In this document: piece by piece, positions 46,179 to 55,236 of the stretch
How positions within the stretch are numbered: position 1 is the first letter of the stretch
Layout: every line of letters begins with the position of its first letter
Origin: Lentzea atacamensis
GTDB lineage: Bacteria > Actinomycetota > Actinomycetes > Mycobacteriales > Pseudonocardiaceae
Assembly (NCBI RefSeq): GCF_003269295.1
Contig: NZ_QLTT01000013.1
Location: 1 to 64,000 of the forward strand
DNA length: 64,000 nucleotides
Reading direction: 5' to 3'
Notes under the pieces: model-generated
What the model was told of the DNA's origin: nothing
Seen by the model: only the letters and a program-made list of their open reading frames with translations
Database searches by the model: none
Made by a program: the position numbers and the translations under genes

Positions 46179-47057
46179 GTGAGCAAGCACCACCTCGACC
46201 CGACTCGCCGCCACGACGCCGTGCTGCTGTTCGACGTCATCGACGGCAACCCCAATGGCGACCCCGACGCCGGCAATCAGCCCCGCACGGACATCGAGAC
46301 CGGCTCCGGTCTCGTCACGGACGTCTGCCTCAAGCGCAAGATCCGCGACCAGATCCCTCTGCTGCACCCAGGCAAGCCGCGTTACAAGATCTTCGTCGAA
46401 GCTGACGTCGCGCTCAACGCCAACATCAAGCGCGCCTTCGAAGGCACTGGCACACCGCTGACGAAGAAGACCAGCCCGCAACAGCGCGGCGACGTCCAGC
46501 AGTGGCTGTGCAACGAGTTCTTCGACATCCGCATGTTCGGTGGTGTGGTCGGCACCGGTGACGGCAACGCCGGACGAATCCGGGGACCGCTGCAGCTGAC
46601 GTTCTCGCGTAGCGTCAGCCCTGTCCTGACCCAGGCTCACTCGATCACGCGAGTCACCCAGACCACCGAGAAAGACATTGAAAGCGGTGAGTCCACCGAG
46701 ATGGGCTCCAAGTGGACCGTCCACTACGGACTCTATCGAGCCTACATCCACTACAGCGCTTCGCGAGGCGTACAGACCGGCGTCACCGAGCAGGACCTCG
46801 AGACCCTGTGGAAGACACTGGAGAACCTCTTCGAGCACGACCGTGCCAGCGGCCGTGGCGAGATGGACGTCAAGGGTCTGTACGTCTTCAGCCACGACGA
46901 CGCTTACGGCCGTGCGCGTGCCAGCGAGCTCTTCTCGCGCGTGAACGTTTCTCTGCTCGAAGGGGTGTCAGCGCCTCGTTCGATCGGCGATTACAAAGTG
47001 GACGTTGCCGACGACGCCTTGCCGAAGGGAGTCACATTGACCTCAGTGGTGAGCTGA
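46179..47057 (+). CDS. cas7c: Cas7c (Csd2), Cascade backbone subunit
   Basis: The protein is 292 aa, starting at a GTG 14 bases after cas8c, preceded by GAGAGG. It begins with LFDVIDGNPNGDPDAGNQPR, the typical Csd2 start, followed by RTD and a KRKIRDQI helix. Several copies line the crRNA in the complex. It is the last gene of the effector operon; the second array begins about 78 bases after it. No cas4, cas1 or cas2 follows. Confidence 0.92.
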   Translation: MSKHHLDPTRRHDAVLLFDVIDGNPNGDPDAGNQPRTDIETGSGLVTDVCLKRKIRDQIPLLHPGKPRYKIFVEADVALNANIKRAFEGTGTPLTKKTSPQQRGDVQQWLCNEFFDIRMFGGVVGTGDGNAGRIRGPLQLTFSRSVSPVLTQAHSITRVTQTTEKDIESGESTEMGSKWTVHYGLYRAYIHYSASRGVQTGVTEQDLETLWKTLENLFEHDRASGRGEMDVKGLYVFSHDDAYGRARASELFSRVNVSLLEGVSAPRSIGDYKVDVADDALPKGVTLTSVVS

Positions 47058-47134
47058 CGCACGTTGGCTTGTCGGAAGTATTGGGATCTTTGCAGGCAAC
47101 GAAGCCCTTGACGACACTGTGATGGGGGGAGCGT

Positions 47135-49833
47135 CCAGCGCTGAGCGTTTGCGATCAGCGAGGATCGCAACAACAACGAGGCGTACAAGCTGCAGCTGAA
47201 GGCCGGGCGGCAGCGCAGGTTCCGCGCTCGGCGAGGATCGCAACTATTGCTGCGAGGAAACGAGGTACAAGGTTGGTCATACAGTGCCGGGTGTCCACGC
47301 CCAGCGAGGATCGCAACATGCTTCGGCTACCCATGCAGCTGCGCAAGCGCTGGAAGCGCTGGGTGTCCGCATCCCAACGAGAATCGCAACGCCCAGCACG
47401 GCGGCACAGTCAGCTGGGCCGCACGAAGCGCTGTGCGTCGGCGTCCAGCGAGGATCGCAACCACCACGAGGTCGGCACCGATCACTACTTGTCGTCGAAG
47501 CGCTGGTCGTGCACGCCCAGCGAGGATCGCAACCCCAACATCCAGGCCGCCCTCAAGACCAATCAGATCAGAGGCGCTGGGCGTCCGCGCTCAGCGATTC
47601 GCAACCACGTAGTCATGATCGCGAGCGCCTGGGTGATCAGAGGCAGCGTCGGGCATCTCCGTGCTCGGCGAGGATCGCAATGTCATCGTCGACCTGGACG
47701 CGGAAGAGGTGTTGATGCAGCGCCGCGCGTTTCGCGCATGGCGAGGATCGCAACAAGACCGGCGACGAGGCCGAGATCGGTCGATGCGAGGGAAGCGCGG
47801 CGCTACTCAGCCCAATGAGGAACGCAACTTGTGCGTGGTGCCGTCCAAGAACCGGAAGAGGAGTAGCACTGGACGTCCGTACTTAGTGGGGATTGCAACG
47901 AGCAGTAGCCTCCCAACCTGGTGCCCGAGGATCTGGGAAGCGCTGGACTTCCGTGTCCAGCGAAGATCGTAACTGCCATGCCGGCTACGACCGGCCGTCG
48001 GCTTTTAGAAGCGCTGGGCGTCCGCGCGCCCAGCAAGGATCGCAACAACAAGCCACTCAACGACTGTGGCGGGTTCGACGCCGAAGCGCTGGGCTTGAGC
48101 GCTAACTGGCCGCGCCCGTATTGTGTGGCGGACAGCGCTGGGCGACCGCGCTCGGCGACGATCGCAACGTCGGCCTGATCGTGTGGTCCGGCGGCCGCTT
48201 GGTCGAGCAGCGCTGGGCGTTTGCGCTCAGCGAGGATCGCAACATGGTGCTGACCGCCACGCTGGTGACGGTCTCGGGCAGCACTGGGCGTCCGCCCCAG
48301 CGAGGATCGCAACGTCATCGGTACCGTCCTTAACGACGGTTTCTTCGGCAGCGCTGGACGTCCGCGCTCAGTGAGAATAGCAACCTCGGCCCGTCTTCCT
48401 ACGCGTTGCGCCGCCTTCTCGTAGCGCTCGGCGTTCGCGCTCAGCGAGGATTGCAGCAACCTGGTGGGCCGCAACGCCTCGAAGGCGCTGTTGAAAGTGT
48501 TGGGCGTTGGCGTTCGGCGGGGATCGCAATTTCAGCCAGTGCGCCGGGTTGTCCGTGTCAGTGGACGCAGCGCTGAGCGTCCGCGCTTGACAAGGATCGC
48601 AACAACCGCGGAGACGTGCACGGTGAGGCGACGAACCCGCGGCGCTGGGGTGTTCCGTGCTCAGCTTGGATCGCAACATCGCCGAACTCGACGCCGCTAA
48701 CGGCTGCCAGTGGGCAGCGCTGGGCCCCGCGCTCAGCGAGGATCGCAACTTGAACGAGGACCGGGAGCCGTTCGAGCTGGACGGCGATCGCGGTGTTCTG
48801 TGCGGTGTGGCTGCGGTGATCGGTGCTCGGCGAGGAGCGCAAGACGGCAGTGAGGCTATGAACAGCCAAAACGCATCTGTATGCAGCGCTGAGCGTCCGC
48901 ACCCAGCGAGGATCGCAACCGCTACCTGATGCTGATCACCGTGACGGCACCGAGGTAGCGCTGGGCGTCCGAGCTCAGCGAGGATCGCAACACCGCCGGA
49001 TGGCAGGCCTCGGGCTTCACCTTGTCGGAGCGCTAGGCGTCCGCGCTCAGCGAAGATCGCAACATGATCGGAATGTCGCGGTAGATCGGGATATGCAGGG
49101 CAGCGCTGGGCGCTCGCGCTCAGCGAGGATCACAATACCGAGGACGCCGTGCGTGCCCGCACGAAGACCGTGCAGCGCTGGGCGTCCGCGCTCAGTGAGG
49201 ATCGCAACCGAGACGATCGGTGGTACGGCACCTCCTATGGCGACGTGCAGCGTTGGGCGTTCGCGCTCAGAGAGGACTGCAATATGGCCTACATGGCCAC
49301 CAACGGTGAGCTGGTGGAGCAGCGCTGGGCGCTCGCGTTCAGCGACGCTCGCAGTCGGTGTGGTGGCCGAGCGCATGCGCTCAGCGAGGATCGCAACAAC
49401 ACCATCGACTCGGATGGGGACGTTACGCTCCCTAGGCAGCGCTGCGCGTCTGAGCTCAGCGAGGATCGCAACTGGGCGGTGAGGATGCCGTTGGTGAGGC
49501 CGGCCGCGCAGCGCTGAGCGTCCGCGCGCAGCGAGGATCGCAACCCGTGGGACTACGTCATCGACCGGGCGCGGACAATCGCAGCGCTGGGCGTCTGCGC
49601 TCGGCGAGGATCGCAACGGATTGCCGCCGGACTCGCGGATGATCAGCGTGAGGCAGCGCTGGACGTCGGCGCTCAGCGAGGATCGCAACCCGTCCACGGT
49701 GGTCGACTGGCTCGACTCCTACGACGCAGCGCGGGGCGTCTGAGCTCAGTGAGGATCGCAGTCGCATGCTCGGGCCATATGAGATCGACCGTAGCTGGCG
49801 GCGCTGTGTGTCCACGTCGGCGAGGATCGCGAC
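47135..49833 (+). CRISPR. CRISPR array 2, about 37 highly variable units (type I-C)
   Basis: The period is 72-73 bases, in the same orientation as array 1. The commonest repeat has arms CGCTGGGCG and CGCTCAGCG around TCCG, then AGGATCGCAAC. Relative to array 1 the fourth stem pair is mostly U-A in place of C-G: both sides change together. Other paired changes occur, such as CGCTGGAC with GTCCAGCG (47937-47973). Repeats at 47590-47605 and near 48085 are shortened or nearly erased. The downstream half (48880-49833) is more uniform than the upstream half. The region between cas7c and the first repeat is too short to hold much of a leader. Confidence 0.9.
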
Positions 49834-49985
49834 ACCAGCGTTGGCGTCTGCATAGTGCTGATCGGCCTGAAGGAGTGGATCTTGGGAGGCTGTGCAATAG
49901 GCGGTTACGTACATACCCGTTCGTCAAGTACGCCGAACTGCGTTCAACGTACCTGTTTACGCAGGTCAGCGGCTCGTGAACCCGT

Positions 49986-50027
49986 CTGGGGGTCAAGGGG
50001 TCGCAGGTTCAAATCCTGTCGTCCCGA
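49986..50027 (+). other. Attachment-site core: 3' half of tRNA-Pro(GGG)
   Basis: The sequence from the anticodon loop (CTGGGGG, anticodon GGG) through the T arm (GCAGGTTCAAATCCTGT) to the acceptor strand CGTCCCGA is the 3' half of tRNA-Pro. No 5' half lies upstream. It is an integrase core site, with a dead integrase beginning 80 bases beyond it. Confidence 0.8.
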
Positions 50028-50036
50028 CGGCCAATG

Positions 50037-50072
50037 ACCAGCGGGTTTACCTTTCGAGGTAGACCCGCTGGT
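50037..50072. terminator. 16-bp hairpin terminator between tRNA core and integrase
   Basis: Stem ACCAGCGGGTTTACCT with AGGTAGACCCGCTGGT (one G-T pair), TTCG tetraloop, followed by GTCATTTT on the plus strand. It ends transcription past the tRNA and lies just beyond the stop of the minus-strand integrase. Confidence 0.8.
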
Positions 50073-50108
50073 GTCATTTTGCCCGATTGTGGTCGCAACG
50101 TGGTCGCG

Positions 50109-51280
50109 CTATGCCGCTTCGGCTTCCTTCAACGCCGTCTCGATCGCTTTCACCGCATCGAGTGCGACGTGGCGGAGCAGGTGGCCGTAGATCTCCGTTG
50201 TCGTCGACAAGGTCGAGTGGCGCAGTGTCTTGGACGCCATGGCCAGCGGAACTTGCGAGCTGAGCATCGTGGTCGCGGCGAAATGCCGCAGGTCATGGAC
50301 GCGGATCTTGGGTAGTCCGGCCTGCCCAGTGAGCTTGTGGAACCGATGTAGGACGTATTCAGGCCGCAGTGGGTGTCCGCCGCGTCGGGTGAGCACCAGC
50401 GCGCGGTCGGGTTGGCGCTCGGCTTGGTTCTAAAGCGCACTGGTGACCCGGTTGGAGAGTCCGACCCAGGCGAGGCTGCTTTTGGTCTTGGGGGTCGTGA
50501 AGATCGGCGTGGAGTTGTTGATGTTGGACAAGGTCTGGCGCACGAACAGCACGTGTTCGTCGAGGTGGACATCGGCCCAGTGCAGTGCGAGCGCCTCGCC
50601 TTTGCGCATGCCGGTGCCGATGATCAATTCGAAGAGGTTGGTCAACGGTTCGTTGTGATGGGCGCAGTGTTTGAGAAATAGTGCTGCCTCGGCTGGTGAC
50701 CAGCACACCGGCTCGTACTTCGTTGGTCGGGTGACGGAGACGTATCTGGCCGCGTTGTAGGGCAAGCGGTGTGCCGCACGGCGTCACCGAGTGCGCTGGA
50801 CAACGTTGCGAGGCAACGACGCAGCGTTGTGTGTCCGCGGCCGGCCTCCAGTTGGTTGCGGACATAGAGAACGACGTGTTGGTGGGAGAGATCTTCGAGT
50901 CTGATCAATCCGATGTGCGGGATCAGGTCTTTGTGGACGTATGCGTGGTAGTTCGCCATTGTGGTCGGCTTGAGCGTCGATGCCTTGGTGCGCTCGTACT
51001 TGAGCACCTTGCTCAGCGCGACTTGAGCGTCTGCCTTGGTCGCGAAGCCACTGCGGCGTCGTGTTCGACGCTTCCTGTCGAGCGTCGGTAGATCGACGGC
51101 GTAGGTCCAGGCTCCGTGCTTGCGGTTGGTCAGTTTCGGGCAACGGGCGCCAAGCTGGCGACCGTCGGCGCTGCGGCAAGCACAACGGCGGTAGACGCGA
51201 CCGCGGTTCGGATTCTTCATGACGAGTTCCTCCGGTTCCCTGCTCATCTGCTCCTGGTGAGCAGCGCAAGACCGGAGCAT
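50109..51280 (-). pseudogene. Tyrosine site-specific integrase, dead (frameshift and stop)
   Basis: The N-terminal part (51280 to about 50770) reads NRGRVYRRCACRSADGRQLG, the arm-binding start of pSAM2-type integrases, and then the SAM-like core-binding domain (MANYHAYVHKDLIPHIGLIR). A frameshift near 50770 moves to a frame with GTGMRKGEALALHWADVHL (first catalytic Arg). An in-frame TAG at about 50430 (GLSNRVTSAL-stop-NQAERQ) interrupts it. The last part has HDLRHFAATTML and LRHSTLSTTTEIYGHLL, with H-x-x-R and the catalytic Tyr. All catalytic residues survive as sequence, but the gene is cut in three. Confidence 0.85.
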
Positions 51281-51455
51281 GTGCCGGATGCGACCACCGT
51301 GCGACCACAGGTTGCGTCGTTGCTGGTCAGGCTGATGTCACTTGTGACCATGACAACCAAATGTGCTCGCTGAGTAGAAGCACGCATCTTCGGGCGAAGA
51401 GCGAGTGCATCCACCCCCTGTCATGATTTGCTCGCTGTGAGTGAGGGATGGAGAT

Positions 51456-51974
51456 ATGTACGGGAACCCGGACGAGCTGGACCGGATCGCGGGCGAGATC
51501 GAGAAACGCGCTGGCGGTGTTCGTGATCGTGCCAAGAAGCTTGACGACGACGCGCGGAAGATGGAGTGGCACTCGGTCGCGGCCGAGCGCTGTCGGGAGA
51601 CGGTCGGTGGTGACCGGCGGCAGCTGGAGAAGGCCGCGGACGGATTGACCGAGGCGGCCGCGCTGCTGCGGCGGCATGCGCAGGAGGTCCGTGAGCTGAT
51701 CGCGATGATCAAGAAGGTCTCCGAGGCCGTGGTGGGCTGGTTTACCAGCGCTATCGACAGGTTCAACCGCGCGGTCGACGCCTTCAACCAGGCGGTTCGG
51801 GATATCGCGAATGGTGTCGCGGATGCGCTGGGGTTCGGCGGTGGTCAGCCGCCGTCGCCTCCGCAGCCGCCGTGGACGGGCTGGAAGTGGGGTCCGGACA
51901 ATCTGCCGCCCGCGGGTGACAAGGCGTGGCTTGAGGTCGGCGAGTATCTGCGCGGGCAGGGGGTGCCCGCGTGA
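51456..51974 (+). CDS. WXG100-like ESX secretion substrate
   Basis: The protein is 172 aa; the ATG at 51456 follows GAGGGATGGAG. The N-terminal 95 residues form a helical hairpin (LDRIAGEIEKRAGGVRDRAK ... DARKMEWHSVAAERCRETVG), with W-H-S in place of W-x-G at the turn, as in WXG100/EsxA-like proteins. The C-terminus is a Pro-rich extension ending in WLEVGEYLRGQG. It probably pairs with another ESX protein and leads export of the adjoining lipase. It overlaps the EspG-like gene (GTGA). Confidence 0.7.
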   Translation: MYGNPDELDRIAGEIEKRAGGVRDRAKKLDDDARKMEWHSVAAERCRETVGGDRRQLEKAADGLTEAAALLRRHAQEVRELIAMIKKVSEAVVGWFTSAIDRFNRAVDAFNQAVRDIANGVADALGFGGGQPPSPPQPPWTGWKWGPDNLPPAGDKAWLEVGEYLRGQGVPA

Positions 51975-52765
51975 CCCCGGCACCGCACCGGTTGATGTTG
52001 ACCGCCGGTGAGTTCGCGTATCTGGTCGAACGCGCAGGTGTCGAACTGCCGCCGGGCTGGATGCCGTCCGTTGACATCGGCCCGGCCGAATCCGGGCTGA
52101 TCAAGAAGCGTGTGGTCGACGGGGTGGGCGGCGAGGTGCATCGGTCGGTGATCAAGAACCTGGAGATCCTGGCGTTGCCGATGGTCATGCTGGACACGGT
52201 CGCGGAGATTGACGGCGAGGGGCTGCACAGCGTGCACGCGATCTCCGGTCCGTTGGGTGCGTCGTTGTTCGAGCTGGGTGACGGCGCGGTGGAGATGTCG
52301 ATGTTCGCGTCGGCGGATCTGGGCAAGGAGCTGATCCGGGCCGTTCCACCGGAGAGTCAGGACACCGACGCTGGGATCGAGTCGCGCCTGGGCGGAGGCG
52401 GGCCGGAGAAGACTCCGTTGCGTGGCCGGTTGCCGCTGGCTGCGTTGCAGGAGATGGGCGCCGCCCGGTTGTTTCGGGATGCCGACCCCGGTGGTCCAGC
52501 CGCCGTGGTGGCGAGGTTGAAACTGTCCGGCGGCGAGGCGGCGCTCGCTCAGCAGGTGGCGGCCGAGACGGACGGGGCGTTGCGGTGTCTCGTCATCGGC
52601 CGCAACGGGATGACGTCTCAGGTCAGCTGGGTGCACACCGATGGTGGCTGGAGCGGCCTCGAACCCGAACCGGACGGCTCCGGCCGTCGGATGGTGCGGT
52701 TGGAACCGGCTGCTCGTGAGGATCTGGGCACGTGGGTCGCCCCGGCAGTGGCAGGAGCGCTGTAA
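51971..52765 (+). CDS. EspG-like ESX secretion-associated chaperone
   Basis: The protein is 264 aa from a GTG overlapping the previous stop. It has the EspG-family layout: RLMLTAGEFAYLVERAGVEL-PPG near the start, long beta-rich middle with LGASLFELGDGAVEMSMFAS, and a C-terminal tail WSGLEPEPDGSGRRMVRLEP. EspG proteins bind ESX substrates in the cytosol before export. It overlaps the lipase start (TAATG), so the three genes form one translational unit. Confidence 0.75.
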   Translation: MTPAPHRLMLTAGEFAYLVERAGVELPPGWMPSVDIGPAESGLIKKRVVDGVGGEVHRSVIKNLEILALPMVMLDTVAEIDGEGLHSVHAISGPLGASLFELGDGAVEMSMFASADLGKELIRAVPPESQDTDAGIESRLGGGGPEKTPLRGRLPLAALQEMGAARLFRDADPGGPAAVVARLKLSGGEAALAQQVAAETDGALRCLVIGRNGMTSQVSWVHTDGGWSGLEPEPDGSGRRMVRLEPAAREDLGTWVAPAVAGAL

Positions 52766-54180
52766 TGCCTGAGGACATGACGGTCGGGATTGCTCCGGTT
52801 TCCGGTATCGAAGTCAGCGGTGGCGCCGGCGGGTTCCGGGCCAAGGGCGAGGACCTCGTGGCGATGAGTGCCCTCACTGACGAGGTTGCCGGTGACATGG
52901 TCAAGACCGCGTTGGCCGGGCACAAGTTCCTCGCTGAGCCCGACGTGCTTGCCTCAGCTCTGCTGAATCCGTCCGGCGTGGTGAAGTTCGAGGCGGCCAT
53001 GGCCATGGCGCTCGACGGCCCCAACGGTCTCACAGCCACCTCCGCGGCCATCAGCTTGCGCGGGGACGCTCTGCGCGCCACGAAACTGGCGTACGAGGCC
53101 GCGGACGAGCTCGCGGCGAGAGGACTCGACGCATCCCGTTGGATGGCGGGTCTGGCGGTCGCATCTGCACCAGGTGGTGTTGTCGCCGCTGGACTCGCAG
53201 CAGGTACAGCCATCGCCGCAGATGTGTACGCCAACTACGACGGTGACTGGAACAAGTGGTTGGCCGACCACCCCGGCATGGTCGACACGTTGATCGGCAT
53301 GTCACCCGGCATGCTGTCGTCGCTCGGCGTGCCTGTCGACCTGGCCACCACGTTGGACCTGCTGGCCGCGACGTACGCGGACGGCACGGCGGTCGTTACC
53401 TCTTTCGATCCTCTGCCGGACACCGGCCCGCATAGCTTGCGCGACATCATGCTGGGCCTCGATGAACGCAACAGGCCACGTGACGACGGCGACCAGAGCA
53501 ATATCGATGTGCGGGTCATCAAGGACGCCAGCGGCAAGGTGACGGGCTATGTGGTGGACATTCCCGGCACCAAGGACTGGAACGCACCGTGGGATCCCAA
53601 GAGCGCCAACGACTCCGGTGTCAACATCGACGCGATGGCGGGCAACCGAACCGTGCTGCAGCAAGGCATCGAGAAGGCACTGCATGAGGCCGGTGCACAG
53701 GGCACCGGTGTCCCGGTGATGCTGGTCGGCCACAGCCAGGGCGGCATCGTGGCCGCCCAGTCGACCAACGACCTCGTCTCGGGTGGGTACAACGTGACGC
53801 ACGTGATCACCGCCGGTTCCCCGGTGGGCCGGATCGACATTCCCGACAATGTGCAGATGCTGTCGCTGGAGAACAAGGGCGACATCGTTCCGCACCTCGA
53901 TGCCACCGACAACCCGAACACCGCTAACCGCACGACGGTCACCTTCGAGAACCAGACCGGAAACTTCGGCGACAACCACAGCATTGGCGGTTACCGGTAC
54001 GACGAGAATGATCTGAACAAGCCTCGAGTCGATCAGAACTACGTCGCCGTGGCCAAACAGCTGGACGAGGGATCGGATCCATCGGTGCGGCGGTTCATTG
54101 ACAGCACTGGCGCATTCACTCAAGGTAGCGATGAGTCGCAGTTGCTGCGTTATCGAGTGGCGAGGGAGGGCGTGAAATGA
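52765..54180 (+). CDS. Alpha/beta-hydrolase lipase/esterase, probable ESX effector
   Basis: The protein is 471 aa. The N-terminal 100 residues are helical and Ala-rich without a classical signal peptide, as expected of an ESX-exported protein. The C-terminal half holds an esterase domain: VVDIPGTKDWNAPWDPKSAN, the nucleophile elbow VGHSQGGIVA near residue 332, ITAGSPVGRIDIP, an acid residue in GDIVPHLDATD, and NHSIGGYRYDE carrying the His. The order fits a GHSQG lipase. It is translationally coupled to the EspG-like gene before it and to a lipoprotein after it (ATGA). A decayed copy of its 3' part lies near 55060. Confidence 0.75.
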   Translation: MPEDMTVGIAPVSGIEVSGGAGGFRAKGEDLVAMSALTDEVAGDMVKTALAGHKFLAEPDVLASALLNPSGVVKFEAAMAMALDGPNGLTATSAAISLRGDALRATKLAYEAADELAARGLDASRWMAGLAVASAPGGVVAAGLAAGTAIAADVYANYDGDWNKWLADHPGMVDTLIGMSPGMLSSLGVPVDLATTLDLLAATYADGTAVVTSFDPLPDTGPHSLRDIMLGLDERNRPRDDGDQSNIDVRVIKDASGKVTGYVVDIPGTKDWNAPWDPKSANDSGVNIDAMAGNRTVLQQGIEKALHEAGAQGTGVPVMLVGHSQGGIVAAQSTNDLVSGGYNVTHVITAGSPVGRIDIPDNVQMLSLENKGDIVPHLDATDNPNTANRTTVTFENQTGNFGDNHSIGGYRYDENDLNKPRVDQNYVAVAKQLDEGSDPSVRRFIDSTGAFTQGSDESQLLRYRVAREGVK

Positions 54181-54623
54181 GTGCGGCCACGAGGGCGGCG
54201 GCTCTGGTCGTGCTCCTGGTCGGGCTGCTGACCGGGTGCAACAGCGTCGTGCAGTACTACGAGGACGTCGACGACCTCGGCAAGAAGATCGTGGCGGACT
54301 GGAAGGAGTTGCCCGAAGTCACCGACGCCAGTTACCGCTACCAGCATGGCATCGACTCGGGGCAGCAGCTGGACTTCGAGGTTGTCATCCGTGCGGAGTC
54401 GGTCTCGGACGAGCTCATCGACAAGCTGAAGGACATCGGGAGCCGCGACTACTGGCAGAGCACGGCCTACGACCGCGGCAGCATGCCCTTGCGGTTCGCC
54501 GCTTATTCCTCTGACAACCCTCCGCCGACTCAATCAGGGCCTGATACGGCGATACACCGTGCCGGGCTCGGCGTTTCCAAGGAAGTCGGATTGGAGAAGT
54601 ACGGGCCGAGGCCGACGAGGTGA
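54177..54623 (+). CDS. Lipoprotein, first paralog
   Basis: The protein is 148 aa with a clear lipobox: a hydrophobic run ALVVLLVGLLTG followed by Cys, near residue 22. The mature part starts NSVVQYYEDVDDLGKKIVAD and ends KEVGLEKYGPRPTR. It is overlapped by the end of the lipase gene, so it is probably made with it. It could be an immunity or anchoring partner of the lipase; that is inference from position. A close paralog is at 55237. Confidence 0.7.
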   Translation: MSAATRAAALVVLLVGLLTGCNSVVQYYEDVDDLGKKIVADWKELPEVTDASYRYQHGIDSGQQLDFEVVIRAESVSDELIDKLKDIGSRDYWQSTAYDRGSMPLRFAAYSSDNPPPTQSGPDTAIHRAGLGVSKEVGLEKYGPRPTR

Positions 54624-54630
54624 GGGGACG

Positions 54631-55032
54631 ATGACTCCGGACGAATGGCTGGCTGACTTCGAGGCCAAGACCGCGGAACTGCAGCGCAACGCGGTCGCGT
54701 TCCGTCGCAACCTGGAGGCGGCGGGGCAGACGGTCACTTCCGAGGACAAGGCGTTGACCGTGACGGTGGCGCCGAACGGTGCGCTGCTCGACCTCAAGAT
54801 CGCACATAACCCGGACCTCGCCATGAGGCTCATGGAGTTGGTGCGGCAGGCAAGGGAAGGTGCTGCGGCCAACGTGCTCGGCGAGTTCCGGAACGCGGTC
54901 GGCGGACAGGCAGGACAGCTCGACACCGATGTGTCGGTGCCGGCGTTCGGTACTCCTGAACCGCGGAAGCCTATGCCGAGGCCGGTCGAGGACGACGACT
55001 TCAGTGACAACTCGATCTACCGGCGACCGTAA
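54631..55032 (+). CDS. YbaB/EbfC-like nucleoid protein
   Basis: The protein is 133 aa, with GAGGGG before the ATG. It begins with a helix DEWLADFEAKTAELQRNAVA and a beta part LTVTVAPNGALLDLKIA, as in the YbaB fold (small dimeric DNA-binding proteins). ESX loci of actinomycetes often hold such proteins, and there they are not necessarily DNA binders. A dead copy starts at 55702. Confidence 0.7.
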   Translation: MTPDEWLADFEAKTAELQRNAVAFRRNLEAAGQTVTSEDKALTVTVAPNGALLDLKIAHNPDLAMRLMELVRQAREGAAANVLGEFRNAVGGQAGQLDTDVSVPAFGTPEPRKPMPRPVEDDDFSDNSIYRRP

Positions 55033-55049
55033 CGATTGCGTGGCGGGCG

Positions 55050-55110
55050 TCCCAGTACCACCGCGAACCGCATGACGGTCACCTTCGGACCAGAGTCGAT
55101 CAGAGTCACG
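55050..55110 (+). pseudogene. Remnant of lipase 3' end (duplication scar)
   Basis: Bases around 55061-55085 (ACCGCGAACCGCATGACGGT, then CACCTTC) match the lipase gene near 53931-53955. A GAGTCGATCAGA stretch also matches near 54026. It marks the left edge of a tandem copy that also contains the second lipoprotein. Confidence 0.5.
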
Positions 55111-55236
55111 CTGCGGACGCGGGACAGTTCGATCAGAGTTGGCTCCGTCTGCCTGTAGGTGCCGCGACCACACAGCGCTGTTGCTCAAGGCAATCGGGGT
55201 CGACGCCGACCTGTCACGTGAAACGGGAGGAGTGGA

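Noticed and set aside
49986..50027. A complete functional tRNA-Pro gene
   Set aside because: There is no acceptor 5' strand, D arm or 5' anticodon strand upstream; only the 3' half is present. The same holds for the tRNA-Arg and tRNA-Val pieces.
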